Positions 5,904-12,523 of a stretch of 12,523 nt of DNA are shown piece by piece. The position numbers were made by a program, and so were the translations under genes. The DNA lies in assembly GCA_023426365.1 (NCBI GenBank), contig JAFAAW010000127.1, forward strand, positions 1-12,523, given 5' to 3'. Positions within the stretch are counted from its first letter, which is position 1. Every line of letters begins with the position of its first letter. A model generated the notes under the pieces. That model was given only the letters and a program-made list of their open reading frames with translations, ran no database searches and had not been told where the DNA came from. This DNA comes from Pseudomonadota bacterium. GTDB lineage: Bacteria > Pseudomonadota > Alphaproteobacteria > Rhodospirillales > Magnetospirillaceae.

Positions 5904-8242
5904 CCGCCGCCCGCCTTTGCCGTCATTGCGGCCAGGCGATTCCAGCCGAATTGGCAGGGGATTTCTGCTGTCGTGGCTGCGAAGGCGCCTTTGCCCTGGT
6001 CCAAGGACTGGGACTGGACACCTATTACAGCCGCCGGTGCATCGACCCGGCGGCCCGTCCGCTCCGTCCCGAGGACGAGGCGGCGGCACTACACGACTAC
6101 TCCGCCCAGGTCACCGTGGACGACAAGGGCGAGGCGTCGCTGCACCTGATGGTGGAGGGCATCCACTGCGCGGCCTGCATCTGGCTGATCGAGGCCCTGC
6201 TGTCCAAGCAGCCCGGGGTCGCCTGGGCGCGCGTCAACATGACCACGCGCCGGCTGGTGGTGCGCTGGGACCCCACGCGCATCGACGCCTCCGACCTGCT
6301 GGAGCCGGTGCTCAAGGTCGGCTATCGCCTGGTCCCTTATGACCCGGCCAAGCTGGGCCGCGAGACCGAGCGGGTCGAGAAGGAATTGCTGCGCGCCATG
6401 GCGGTGGCGGGCTTTGCCGCCAGCAACGTCATGCTGCTGTCGGTCTCGGTGTGGGCGGGCCACTTCACCTATATGGGGCAGCACACCCGCGACCTCATGC
6501 ACTGGATCTCGGCGCTGATCGTGCTGCCGGCGGTGCTGTATTGCATCCGCCCGTTCGCCCGCTCGGCCCTGGCCGCGGTGCGCGCCGGCGGCACCAATAT
6601 GGACGTCCCCATCACCCTGGGCGTCGCGCTGGCCTCGGCCATGTCGCTGGCGGAAACCATCCGCGGCGGCGAATGGGCCTATTTCGATTCCGCCATCACC
6701 TTGCTGTTCTTCCTGCTGATCGGCCGCTACCTGGATTCGCGCGCGCGCGGCCGGGCGCGCTCGGCGGCCGAACATCTGCTGGCGCTGGACGCCGTGGCGG
6801 TCACCATCCTGGAGGAGGACGGCACCCAGCGCCTGGTGCCCCCCACCAAGGTGCCGGCCGGCGCCACCGTCCTGGTGGCGACGGGCGAGCGCATCGGCGT
6901 CGATGGCGTCATCACCGACGGCCGCTCGGACGTGGATACCGCCCTGATCTCGGGCGAAAGCGTGCCGGTGGCGGTGAATGTGGGCGACAAGGTGTTCGCC
7001 GGCACCATCAACCTGTCGGCGCCGCTGCGCCTCAGGGTGGCGGCGGTGGGCGAACGCACCCTGCTGGCCGAGATCGTGCGCATGATGGAGGTGGCCGAAC
7101 AGGGCCGCGCCAAATACGTGGCCCTGGCCGACCGGGTGGCGCGCTGGTACGCGCCGGTGGTGCACGTGGCCGCGCTGGGCACCTTCCTGGGCTGGGTGTT
7201 CGGCATGGGCGCGCCGTGGCAGCAGGCGCTCCTGAACGCGGTGGCGGTGCTGATCATCACCTGCCCGTGCGCGCTGGCGCTGGCGGTGCCGGTGGTGCAG
7301 GTGATCGCCTCGGGCCGTTTGCTGCGCCAGGGCATCTTGCTGAAATCCGCCACCGCGCTGGAACGTTTCGCCGACGTGGATACGGTGGTGTTCGACAAGA
7401 CCGGCACCCTGACCGAAGGCAAGCCGGAACTGATCCGCGACGGCGTCTGGACGCCCGCGCAACTGGCCCAGGCGGCGGCGCTGGCTGCCGCATCGCGCCA
7501 TCCGCTGGCCCGCGCCCTGGCCGCCGCCGCGCCCGGCGTGGCCACCGCCACCGACGTGCGCGAGGAGCCGGGACGCGGCATGATCGCGGGCGGCATCCGG
7601 CTGGGCAGCCGTGCTTGGATCGGTATCGCCGATGACGGCACCGCCGAAGGCCCCGAATTGTGGCTGGACGTGCCCGGCCAGGCGCCGGTGCGCTTCGCCT
7701 TTGCCGATGCCCCCCGCCCCGACGCCGCCGCCGTGGTGGCCGGGCTGAAGCGGCGCGGCGTGGCGGTGGAACTGCTGTCGGGCGACCGCGAGGCCACGGT
7801 GCGCCGGCTGGCCGGGCAGGTGGGCATCGACATCTGGCGCGCCGCCCAGACCCCGGCCGACAAGGTGGCCCGCCTGGAGACGCTGAAGGCCGAGGGCCGC
7901 CGCGTGCTGATGGTGGGCGACGGCCTGAACGACGCCCCCGCCCTGGCCGCGGCCCATGTGTCGGCGTCGCCGTCCACCGCGGTGGACGTCAGCCAGACCG
8001 CCGCCGACGTGGTGTTCCAGGGCCACCGCCTGACCCCGGTGGCCGAGACGCTGCACGTCGCCATCGCCTCGCGCCGGCTGGTCAGCCAAAATTTCATGCT
8101 GGCCTTAGGCTATAATGTGTTTACGGTGCCCCTGGCGGTGGCGGGTTACGTGACCCCGCTGATCGCCGCGATTGCCATGTCCACCTCGTCGCTGGTAGTA
8201 ATTGGCAACGCCCTGCGGCTGTCGCGCGGGAGAACAGGTTGA
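5900..8242 (+). CDS. ccoI: P1B-type copper-transporting ATPase CcoI/FixI (GTG start)
   Basis: This inner-membrane P-type ATPase exports Cu(I) toward the periplasm for the oxidase CuB centre. The 780-aa product has, in order: a cysteine-rich N-terminal metal-binding segment typical of CcoI (CRHC 7-10, CCRGC 23-27); an HMA domain with the metal motif C90-A-A-C93; membrane helices; the actuator motif SGES (351-354); the transmembrane Cu(I) motif C455-P-C457; the phosphorylation site D499-KTGT; the nucleotide-binding SRHP (His534-Pro535); and GDGLNDAP (673-680). The full catalytic set is present. GTG 5900 overlaps the ccoH stop (GTGA), indicating coupled translation. The upstream extension in the same frame to 5831 lies inside ccoH, has no family similarity and is rejected. 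A near-perfect -10-like TATAAT lies inside the gene at 8111-8116. Confidence 0.97.
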   Translation: MTAARLCRHCGQAIPAELAGDFCCRGCEGAFALVQGLGLDTYYSRRCIDPAARPLRPEDEAAALHDYSAQVTVDDKGEASLHLMVEGIHCAACIWLIEALLSKQPGVAWARVNMTTRRLVVRWDPTRIDASDLLEPVLKVGYRLVPYDPAKLGRETERVEKELLRAMAVAGFAASNVMLLSVSVWAGHFTYMGQHTRDLMHWISALIVLPAVLYCIRPFARSALAAVRAGGTNMDVPITLGVALASAMSLAETIRGGEWAYFDSAITLLFFLLIGRYLDSRARGRARSAAEHLLALDAVAVTILEEDGTQRLVPPTKVPAGATVLVATGERIGVDGVITDGRSDVDTALISGESVPVAVNVGDKVFAGTINLSAPLRLRVAAVGERTLLAEIVRMMEVAEQGRAKYVALADRVARWYAPVVHVAALGTFLGWVFGMGAPWQQALLNAVAVLIITCPCALALAVPVVQVIASGRLLRQGILLKSATALERFADVDTVVFDKTGTLTEGKPELIRDGVWTPAQLAQAAALAAASRHPLARALAAAAPGVATATDVREEPGRGMIAGGIRLGSRAWIGIADDGTAEGPELWLDVPGQAPVRFAFADAPRPDAAAVVAGLKRRGVAVELLSGDREATVRRLAGQVGIDIWRAAQTPADKVARLETLKAEGRRVLMVGDGLNDAPALAAAHVSASPSTAVDVSQTAADVVFQGHRLTPVAETLHVAIASRRLVSQNFMLALGYNVFTVPLAVAGYVTPLIAAIAMSTSSLVVIGNALRLSRGRTG
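8111..8116 (+). promoter_or_regulatory. Possible internal -10 (TATAAT) near the end of ccoI
   Basis: A perfect TATAAT lies inside ccoI about 130 bp before ccoS and 320 bp before the regulator gene, in a small AT-rich pocket that includes the rare TTA leucine codon at 8105-8107. No -35 element or FNR box is seen 16-18 bp upstream. The codons also encode conserved-looking LGYN, so this may be chance. A weak internal promoter for ccoS and fnr is only a possibility. Confidence 0.2.
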
Positions 8243-8415
8243 CCAACCTTCTGATGCTGATCCCCGTCGCCCTGGTTCTGGGTGGCCTTGGATTGGTGGC
8301 ATTCCTCTGGGCCTTGAAGTCCGGCCAGTTCGACGACCTGGACGGCGCCGCCCATCGTATCCTGTTCGAGGATGACGATGCCGGCCCCCGCGACCGTCCC
8401 AGCGGCCAATCCTGA
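8239..8415 (+). CDS. ccoS: cbb3 oxidase maturation protein CcoS (TTG start)
   Basis: This 58-aa single-pass membrane protein is needed in other bacteria for incorporating heme and copper cofactors into the cbb3 oxidase. It has one membrane helix (about residues 3-25) followed by the CcoS signature WALKSGQFDDLDGAA and the acidic RILFEDDD. The TTG at 8239 overlaps the ccoI stop (TTGA) and has GGGAG (8228-8232) 6 nt upstream; the sequence after it (TNLLMLIPVALVLGGLG) aligns with normal CcoS starts. An ATG at 8254 is possible but would trim the helix. It is the last gene of ccoGHIS, 20 bp before the Fnr-type regulator. Confidence 0.92.
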   Translation: MTNLLMLIPVALVLGGLGLVAFLWALKSGQFDDLDGAAHRILFEDDDAGPRDRPSGQS

Positions 8416-8435
8416 CGGGGGGGACGGTGAACCTC

Positions 8436-9194
8436 ATGCCGCCCCTGGACTTCGACGATCACAAGACAGAGCGTCCCGACGCGCCCGACCTTTCGGCGGC
8501 GCCGTGCCGCAATTGCGACGTGGTGCGCGAACTGGCGTTCTGCGCCGACCTGACCCACGACGAAATCCGGCGGCTGGCCACGGTGCGCTGCCATGCCCAA
8601 TTGCCCGCCGCCTTCTCGGTGTTCCGCGAGGGCGACCCGGCCGACCACGTCTATTCCATCAGCACCGGCGCGGTGAAGCTGTACAAGCTGATGAGCGACG
8701 GCCGCCGCCAGATCATCGGCTTTCTGTTCTCGGGCGACATGTTCGGGCTGGGGCTGGACGGCGGCTATTGCTACACCGCCGAGACCCTGATCCCGACCCA
8801 GCTTTGCCGGTTCACCCACCGCAAGCTGGACACCATGATGGACGAGTTCCCGCGCCTGGAACGCAAGATGTTCACCATGACGGTCAAGGATCTGGTGGCC
8901 GCGCAGGAGCAGATGCTGCTGCTGGGCCGCAAGACCGCCAAGGAAAAGGTGGCCACCTTCCTGTTGAAGCTGTCGCGCCGCGCCGCCCAGCAGGGGCTGC
9001 CCTCCAGCCCGGTGTCTCTGCCCATGAGCCGGGCCGACATCGCCGATTACCTGGGCCTGACCATCGAGACGGTCAGCCGCACCTTCACCCAGTTGAAGCG
9101 CGAGGACATCATCGGGCTGCCCGATGCCGGCCATGTGGTGCTGACCGACGAATTGCGCCTTCGGGAACTGGCCGAAGGCACGGCCGGCGCCTGA
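8436..9194 (+). CDS. fnr: Oxygen-responsive CRP/FNR-family transcriptional regulator
   Basis: The 252-aa product has a cyclic-nucleotide-binding-like sensor domain (about 40-150), a dimerisation helix (about 150-180) and a C-terminal helix-turn-helix. The N-terminus carries C24-x2-C27-x8-C36, and a fourth cysteine, C124, lies where FNR proteins have the last 4Fe-4S ligand. This indicates an oxygen-sensing FNR rather than cAMP-CRP. The recognition helix TIETVSRTFTQL has Glu211, Ser214 and Arg215, the E-x2-SR signature that reads TTGAT half-sites such as the one before ccoN. ATG 8436 (GGTGA 5 nt upstream) is chosen; GTG 8427 would add three residues. The cysteine spacing resembles what I recall for MgFnr of Magnetospirillum gryphiswaldense. 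No promoter is seen in the 20-bp gap after ccoS, so it is probably cotranscribed with ccoGHIS. Confidence 0.93.
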   Translation: MPPLDFDDHKTERPDAPDLSAAPCRNCDVVRELAFCADLTHDEIRRLATVRCHAQLPAAFSVFREGDPADHVYSISTGAVKLYKLMSDGRRQIIGFLFSGDMFGLGLDGGYCYTAETLIPTQLCRFTHRKLDTMMDEFPRLERKMFTMTVKDLVAAQEQMLLLGRKTAKEKVATFLLKLSRRAAQQGLPSSPVSLPMSRADIADYLGLTIETVSRTFTQLKREDIIGLPDAGHVVLTDELRLRELAEGTAGA

Positions 9195-9206
9195 CGCCGG
9201 CCTTTT
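9182..9206 (+). terminator. Intrinsic terminator overlapping the fnr stop codon
   Basis: GGCCGGCG (9182-9189) pairs perfectly with CGCCGGCC (9195-9202) around the loop CCTGA, and TTTT (9203-9206) follows at once. The TGA stop is in the loop, so the last codons of the regulator form the stem's left arm. It is a good rho-independent terminator for the transcript ending with fnr. Confidence 0.75.
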
Positions 9207-9251
9207 CGACAGGACGGGGAAGAACCCGGACCGGCCATCGCGCCGGGCGCC

Positions 9252-9283
9252 GGCGGCGCGCCGAAGCCGCGCCGCCATATTTT
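9252..9283 (+). terminator. Second hairpin with T-tract between fnr and panB
   Basis: GGCGGCGCG (9252-9260) pairs perfectly with CGCGCCGCC (9268-9276) around a 7-base loop. ATA and then TTTT (9280-9283) follow. It stands 46 bp after the first terminator and would act as a backup stop before the pan genes. The T-tract is a little displaced. Confidence 0.5.
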
Positions 9284-9288
9284 AGCGT

Positions 9289-9294
9289 TTGACT
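9289..9294 (+). promoter_or_regulatory. Possible -35 element for panB
   Basis: TTGACT matches five of six positions of the TTGACA -35 consensus and lies 75 bp before panB, right after the second terminator. No convincing -10 is found 16-18 bp downstream (the region reads AAAACC), so the promoter is only half supported. The remainder of the gap up to the GGAGG at 9359 shows no other signal. Confidence 0.25.
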
Positions 9295-9368
9295 TCGCCG
9301 CCCCATGATGAAAAACCGAACCCGCCGGCCCCAAGGCCGCGCCCCGATCCATCCGCCCGGAGGCCCCG

Positions 9369-10196
9369 TTGAGCACCGAGATCAAGACCAAGCGTCTGAC
9401 CACCCGTGATATCCGCGCCCGCAAGGGCGGCGACCCGGTGGTGGTGCTGACCGCCTATTCCACCCCCATGGCCCGCCTGCTCGACCCCCATGTGGACGTG
9501 CTGCTGGTCGGCGATTCGCTGGGCATGGTGCTGTACGGCATGGACAGCACGCTGGGCGTCAGCGTGGACATGATGATCAACCACGGCCGCGCCGTCATGC
9601 GCGGGTCGGCCCGCGCCATGGTGGTGGTGGACATGCCGTTCGGCAGCTACCAGGAAAGCAAGGAACAGGCCTATCGCAACGCCGCCCGCATCCTGGCCGA
9701 GACCGGCTGTGCCGCCGTCAAGCTGGAGGGCGGCCGCGAGATGGCCGAGACCATTGCCTTCCTGACCACGCGCGGCGTGCCGGTGATGGCCCATATCGGC
9801 CTGATGCCGCAGGCGGTGAACACCGCCGGCGGCTTCCGCGCCCACGGCCGCAACGAGGACGAGGCCGCCGCCATCCGCATCGACGCCCGCGCGGTGACCG
9901 AGGCCGGCGCCTTCGCCGTGGTGGTGGAAGGCACCGTCGAGCCGGTGGCCCGCGCGCTGTCGGCCGAGATCGGCATTCCCACCATCGGCATCGGCGCCTC
10001 CAGCGCTTGCGACGGCCAGGTGCTGGTGGCCGAGGACATGCTGGGCCTGTTCAACGACTTCATCCCGAAATTCGTCAAGCGCTATACCGATCTGTCGCCG
10101 CTGATCTCGGACGCCGTCGCCCGATACGCGGCCGATGTCCGCGCCCGCGCCTTCCCCGGCCCCGAACATTGCTTCGGCGTGCCCAAGCAGAAGTAA
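9369..10196 (+). CDS. panB: 3-methyl-2-oxobutanoate hydroxymethyltransferase (TTG start)
   Basis: PanB makes ketopantoate from 2-oxoisovalerate and 5,10-methylene-tetrahydrofolate, the committed step of pantothenate and coenzyme A synthesis, in the cytoplasm. The 275-aa product covers the whole TIM-barrel enzyme. Metal- and substrate-binding residues are in the expected places: Asp49-Ser50 in LLVGDSLGMV, Asp88 in VVDMPFGSY, Glu120 in KLEGG, and the likely catalytic Glu187 in VVEGTVEPVA. The end, IPTIGIGASSACDGQVLV and HCFGVPKQK, is also typical. TTG 9369 has GGAGG (9359-9363) 5 nt upstream, and no ATG or GTG fits better near the N-terminus MSTEIKTKRLTTRDI. It is followed by panC after 10 bp, forming an operon. 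Confidence 0.97.
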   Translation: MSTEIKTKRLTTRDIRARKGGDPVVVLTAYSTPMARLLDPHVDVLLVGDSLGMVLYGMDSTLGVSVDMMINHGRAVMRGSARAMVVVDMPFGSYQESKEQAYRNAARILAETGCAAVKLEGGREMAETIAFLTTRGVPVMAHIGLMPQAVNTAGGFRAHGRNEDEAAAIRIDARAVTEAGAFAVVVEGTVEPVARALSAEIGIPTIGIGASSACDGQVLVAEDMLGLFNDFIPKFVKRYTDLSPLISDAVARYAADVRARAFPGPEHCFGVPKQK

Positions 10197-10206
10197 GGAC
10201 CAGATC

Positions 10207-11067
10207 ATGAGCCAGACCGGCAATCTCGACATCGTGCGTTCGGTCGCGGACCTGCGCGCCCGCGTCAAGTACTGGCGCGACCAGGGCCTGAGCGTGGCCA
10301 TGGTGCCGACCATGGGCGCGCTGCACCAGGGCCATCTGACGCTGGTGCGGGCCGCGCTGGAACAGGCCGACCGCGTGGTCGCCTCGGTGTTCGTCAACCC
10401 CACCCAGTTCGGCCCCAACGAGGACCTGTCGCGCTATCCGCGCCAGGAAGCCAAGGACGCCGAGCTGCTGGACTGCGCCGGCTGCCATCTGCTGTTCGCG
10501 CCCAAGGTCGAGGAGATGTATCCCGACGGCTTCGCCACCACCGTGTCGGTCAAGGGCGTGTCGGCGCCGCTGGAGGGCGAGTTCCGCCCCGGCCATTTCG
10601 ACGGCGTCGCCACCGTGGTGTCCAAGCTGCTGATGCAGTGCCTGCCCGACCTTGCGCTGTTCGGCGAAAAGGACTGGCAGCAACTGGCGGTGATCCGCCG
10701 CATGGCCCGCGACCTGAACCTGCCGGTGCAGATCCAGGGCGTGCCCACGGTGCGCGAGGAGGACGGCTTGGCGCTGTCGTCGCGCAACGCCTATCTGAGC
10801 GCCGGCGACCGCGCGGTGGCGCCCGCCCTGCATCGCGCGTTGCTGGCGGTGGCCGACGGGCTGAAGGCCGGCAAGACCGCCGAGGAGCTGTGCCACCGCG
10901 CCAGCGCCGACGTGCTGGCCGCCGGCTTCGCCAGCGTCGATTACATCGACGTGCGCGACGCCGAGACCATGGCCAAGGCCGCCCGCCTGGACCGGCCGGT
11001 GCGCGTGCTGGCCGCGGCGCGGCTGGGCGCCACCCGCCTGATCGACAATATCGGCGTCGAACCCTAA
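10207..11067 (+). CDS. panC: Pantothenate synthetase (pantoate--beta-alanine ligase)
   Basis: PanC joins pantoate and beta-alanine with ATP to give pantothenate. The 286-aa product shows the nucleotidyltransferase-fold motifs in order: MVPTMGALHQGH with the His40-x2-His43 signature, FVNPTQFGPNEDLSRYPR (62-79), FRPGHFDGVATVV (126-138), FGEKDWQQL (152-160, Lys155 at the ATP site) and the KMSKS-like LSSRNAYL (190-197). ATG 10207 is preferred over the longer frame from 10135, which would run back into panB; AAGGA (10195-10199), overlapping the panB stop, lies 7 nt upstream. The pantoate-forming reductase PanE and aspartate decarboxylase PanD are not in the window. The purine permease gene begins only 4 bp after the stop. 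Confidence 0.97.
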   Translation: MSQTGNLDIVRSVADLRARVKYWRDQGLSVAMVPTMGALHQGHLTLVRAALEQADRVVASVFVNPTQFGPNEDLSRYPRQEAKDAELLDCAGCHLLFAPKVEEMYPDGFATTVSVKGVSAPLEGEFRPGHFDGVATVVSKLLMQCLPDLALFGEKDWQQLAVIRRMARDLNLPVQIQGVPTVREEDGLALSSRNAYLSAGDRAVAPALHRALLAVADGLKAGKTAEELCHRASADVLAAGFASVDYIDVRDAETMAKAARLDRPVRVLAAARLGATRLIDNIGVEP

Positions 11068-11071
11068 GGCC

Positions 11072-12364
11072 ATGCTGGAACGTCTGTTCGCCCTCAAGGC
11101 CAACCGCACCACCATCGGCACCGAGGTGCTGGCCGGGGCGACCACCTTTCTGACCATGGCCTATATCATCTTCGTCAATCCGGCCATCCTGGCCGATGCG
11201 GGGATGGATCGCGGCGCCGTGTTCGTCGCCACTTGTGTCGCGGCGGCCATCGGCTCGGCGGTCATGGGGCTGTGGGCCAATTACCCCATCGCGCTGGCCC
11301 CCGGCATGGGGCTGAACGCCTATTTCACCTATTCGGTGGTGCTGGGCATGGGCCAGACCTGGCAGGTGGCGCTGGGCGCGGTGTTCATTTCCGGCGTGCT
11401 GTTCCTGGTGCTGGCGCTGACCCGCGTGCGCGAAGCCATCATCAACGCCATTCCCACCTCGCTGAAGCTGGCGATTTCCGCCGGCATCGGACTGTTCCTG
11501 GGCATCATCGCGCTGAAGAATGCCGGGCTGATCACCGCGCACCCGGCGACGCTGGTCACCCTGGGCGACGTCACCCAGCCCCCCGCCCTGCTGGCGGCGG
11601 GCGGCTTCATCGCCATGGTGGCGCTGGACGCGCGCAAGGTGCCGGGCGCCATCCTGCTGGCCATCCTGGGCACCACGGCGGCGGGCATGCTCTTGGGCGT
11701 CACGCCGTTCGCCGGCGTGGTGTCGGCGCCGCCGTCGCTGGCCCCCACCTTCATGCAGATGGACGTGGCCGGCGCGGTCCATCTGGGGCTGGTGGCCATC
11801 GTCTTCGCCTTTCTGTTCGTCGATCTGTTCGACAATGCCGGCACGCTGATCGGGCTGGCGCACCGCGCGGGCATGCTGGACCACAAGGGCCGCCTGCCGC
11901 GCATCGGCCGCGCGCTGATGGCCGATTCGGTGGCGGCCATGGCCTCGGGCGTGGTCGGCACCTCGACCACCACCAGCTATATCGAAAGCGCCGCCGGCAT
12001 CAAGGCGGGCGGCCGCACCGGCCTGACGGCGGTGGTGGTGGCCCTCCTGTTCCTGGCGGCGCTGGCGTTCAGCCCGCTGGCGGCGTCGGTCCCCGGCTAT
12101 GCCACCGCGCCCGCGCTGCTGTTCGTCGCCTGCCTGATGGCGCGCGGACTGGCCGACATCGGCTGGGACGACATGACCGAGGCGGTGCCGGCGGTGGTCA
12201 CCGCGCTGGCCATGCCGCTGACCTTTTCCATCGCCCACGGCATCAGCTTCGGCTTCATCACCTATGTGGGCATCAAGCTGCTGGCCGGCCGGGTGCGCGA
12301 CATCAATCCCACCGTCGCCGTGCTGGCGCTGGCCTTCATCCTGAAATACTGGCTGCTCGGCTAA
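11072..12364 (+). CDS. NCS2-family purine permease, AzgA/GhxP/PbuG type
   Basis: The 430-aa product is a polytopic inner-membrane transporter, probably for guanine, hypoxanthine or adenine by proton symport. Family signatures are clear: TEVLAGATTFLTMAYIIFVNPAIL (17-40), ALAPGMGLNAYF (74-85), FLFVDLFDNAGTLIGLA (247-263) and GTSTTTSYIESAAGIKAGGRTGL (296-318). Glu305 lies in the segment expected to contact the nucleobase. Its length is normal and about 12-14 helices are present. Residue 255 is Asn in DLFDNAGT, where I recall Thr in many relatives. The ATG at 11072 is 4 bp after panC with only a close AAGG before it, so translation may depend on coupling to panC. The exact base transported cannot be told from sequence, so no gene symbol is given. 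A hairpin follows the stop. Confidence 0.93.
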   Translation: MLERLFALKANRTTIGTEVLAGATTFLTMAYIIFVNPAILADAGMDRGAVFVATCVAAAIGSAVMGLWANYPIALAPGMGLNAYFTYSVVLGMGQTWQVALGAVFISGVLFLVLALTRVREAIINAIPTSLKLAISAGIGLFLGIIALKNAGLITAHPATLVTLGDVTQPPALLAAGGFIAMVALDARKVPGAILLAILGTTAAGMLLGVTPFAGVVSAPPSLAPTFMQMDVAGAVHLGLVAIVFAFLFVDLFDNAGTLIGLAHRAGMLDHKGRLPRIGRALMADSVAAMASGVVGTSTTTSYIESAAGIKAGGRTGLTAVVVALLFLAALAFSPLAASVPGYATAPALLFVACLMARGLADIGWDDMTEAVPAVVTALAMPLTFSIAHGISFGFITYVGIKLLAGRVRDINPTVAVLALAFILKYWLLG

Positions 12365-12372
12365 TTCCATTC

Positions 12373-12410
12373 GGGCCGGGTTTCCCATTGACCCGGCCCA
12401 AAGCTTGTTT
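12373..12410 (+). terminator. Hairpin after the purine permease gene
   Basis: GGGCCGGGT (12373-12381) pairs perfectly with ACCCGGCCC (12391-12399) around a 9-base loop. A loosely T-rich tail, TTGTTT (12405-12410), follows after AAAGC. It begins 9 bp after the permease stop and probably ends the panB-panC-permease transcript. Its right arm overlaps the -35 of the following tRNA promoter. Confidence 0.6.
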
Positions 12411-12415
12411 ATGAT
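12388..12415 (+). promoter_or_regulatory. Sigma70-like promoter of the tRNA-Leu gene
   Basis: TTGACC (12388-12393) and TATGAT (12410-12415) each match five of six consensus positions and are 16 bp apart. A start near 12422 would leave a short leader before the tRNA at 12436. The -35 lies within the loop and right arm of the preceding hairpin. Confidence 0.75.
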
Positions 12416-12435
12416 CGCGCCACCAATCCCACGGT

Positions 12436-12520
12436 GCCCCAGTGGCGGAATTGGTAGACGCAGTCGACTCAAAATCGACCGCCGCAAGGCTTGCTGGTTC
12501 GAGTCCGGCCTGGGGCACCA
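12436..12520 (+). tRNA. tRNA-Leu, anticodon CAA
   Basis: This is an 85-nt class II tRNA with a complete cloverleaf. The acceptor stem GCCCCAG (12436-12442) pairs with CTGGGGC (12510-12516), followed by discriminator A and an encoded CCA (12518-12520). The anticodon stem GTCGA/TCGAC (12463-12467, 12475-12479) holds the loop CTCAAAA, giving anticodon CAA (12470-12472) for UUG codons. A long variable arm (CGCCGCAAGGCTTG region) and the T-loop GGTTCGAGTCC identify leucine. The intact CCA end shows that nothing is integrated at the 3' end within the window. Confidence 0.97.
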
Positions 12521-12523
12521 CTC

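Noticed and set aside
6089..8089. Long open frame on the minus strand (666 codons) over ccoI
   Set aside because: It is fully antisense to a complete P-type ATPase and has low-complexity composition, so it is a codon-bias shadow. The same reasoning removes the minus-strand frames at 3907-5361 and 10550-12487.
2522..12472. A link between the TTG start codons and the tRNA-Leu(CAA) gene that reads UUG
   Set aside because: Initiation at TTG uses the initiator formyl-methionine tRNA, not tRNA-Leu, so the shared codon is not evidence of a functional link.
12436..12523. tRNA-Leu as an integration site for a mobile element
   Set aside because: The tRNA is intact and only 3 bases follow it in the window. 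No integrase gene or repeated tRNA 3' end is visible.

Overview
The window is GC-rich alphaproteobacterial DNA. The cbb3 oxidase clusters, the spacing of the Fnr cysteines (CX2CX8C) and the general gene style suggest a member of the Rhodospirillales, probably Magnetospirillum or a close relative. This assignment rests on recognised protein motifs and was not checked against a database.

Layout, all on the + strand. Positions 1-158 hold no gene I can support. A perfect FNR box (159-172) with a well-placed -10 hexamer (195-200) precedes ccoN (318-1769), ccoO (1784-2509), ccoQ (2522-2683, TTG start) and ccoP (2685-3560), which encode the structural subunits of the high-affinity cbb3-type cytochrome c oxidase. 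A 403-bp gene-free stretch (3561-3963) follows. It contains several hairpins, a pair of 13-bp direct repeats and a degenerate FNR/FixK-type dyad. Then come ccoG (3964-5403), ccoH (5403-5903), ccoI (5900-8242) and ccoS (8239-8415). These encode the oxidase maturation and copper-supply proteins and are joined by 1- to 4-bp overlaps. A CRP/FNR-family regulator with an apparent 4Fe-4S ligand set (8436-9194) lies 20 bp after ccoS and ends in a terminator overlapping its stop codon.

The second half is housekeeping: panB (9369-10196, TTG start), panC (10207-11067), a purine permease of the AzgA/GhxP type (11072-12364) and a tRNA-Leu(CAA) gene (12436-12520) with its own sigma70-like promoter.

How it works together: the oxidase subunits (NOQP) need copper delivered by CcoI and assembly help from CcoG, CcoH and CcoS. 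The Fnr-type protein would sense low oxygen and probably activates the ccoN promoter, and perhaps also ccoG, so regulator, target and assembly machinery form one microaerobic module. PanB and PanC carry out the ketopantoate-forming and pantothenate-forming steps of coenzyme A precursor synthesis.

I see no phage, transposon, CRISPR or novel defence system. The parts most worth a second look are regulatory: the ccoP-ccoG intergenic region and the placement of fnr at the end of the maturation operon.
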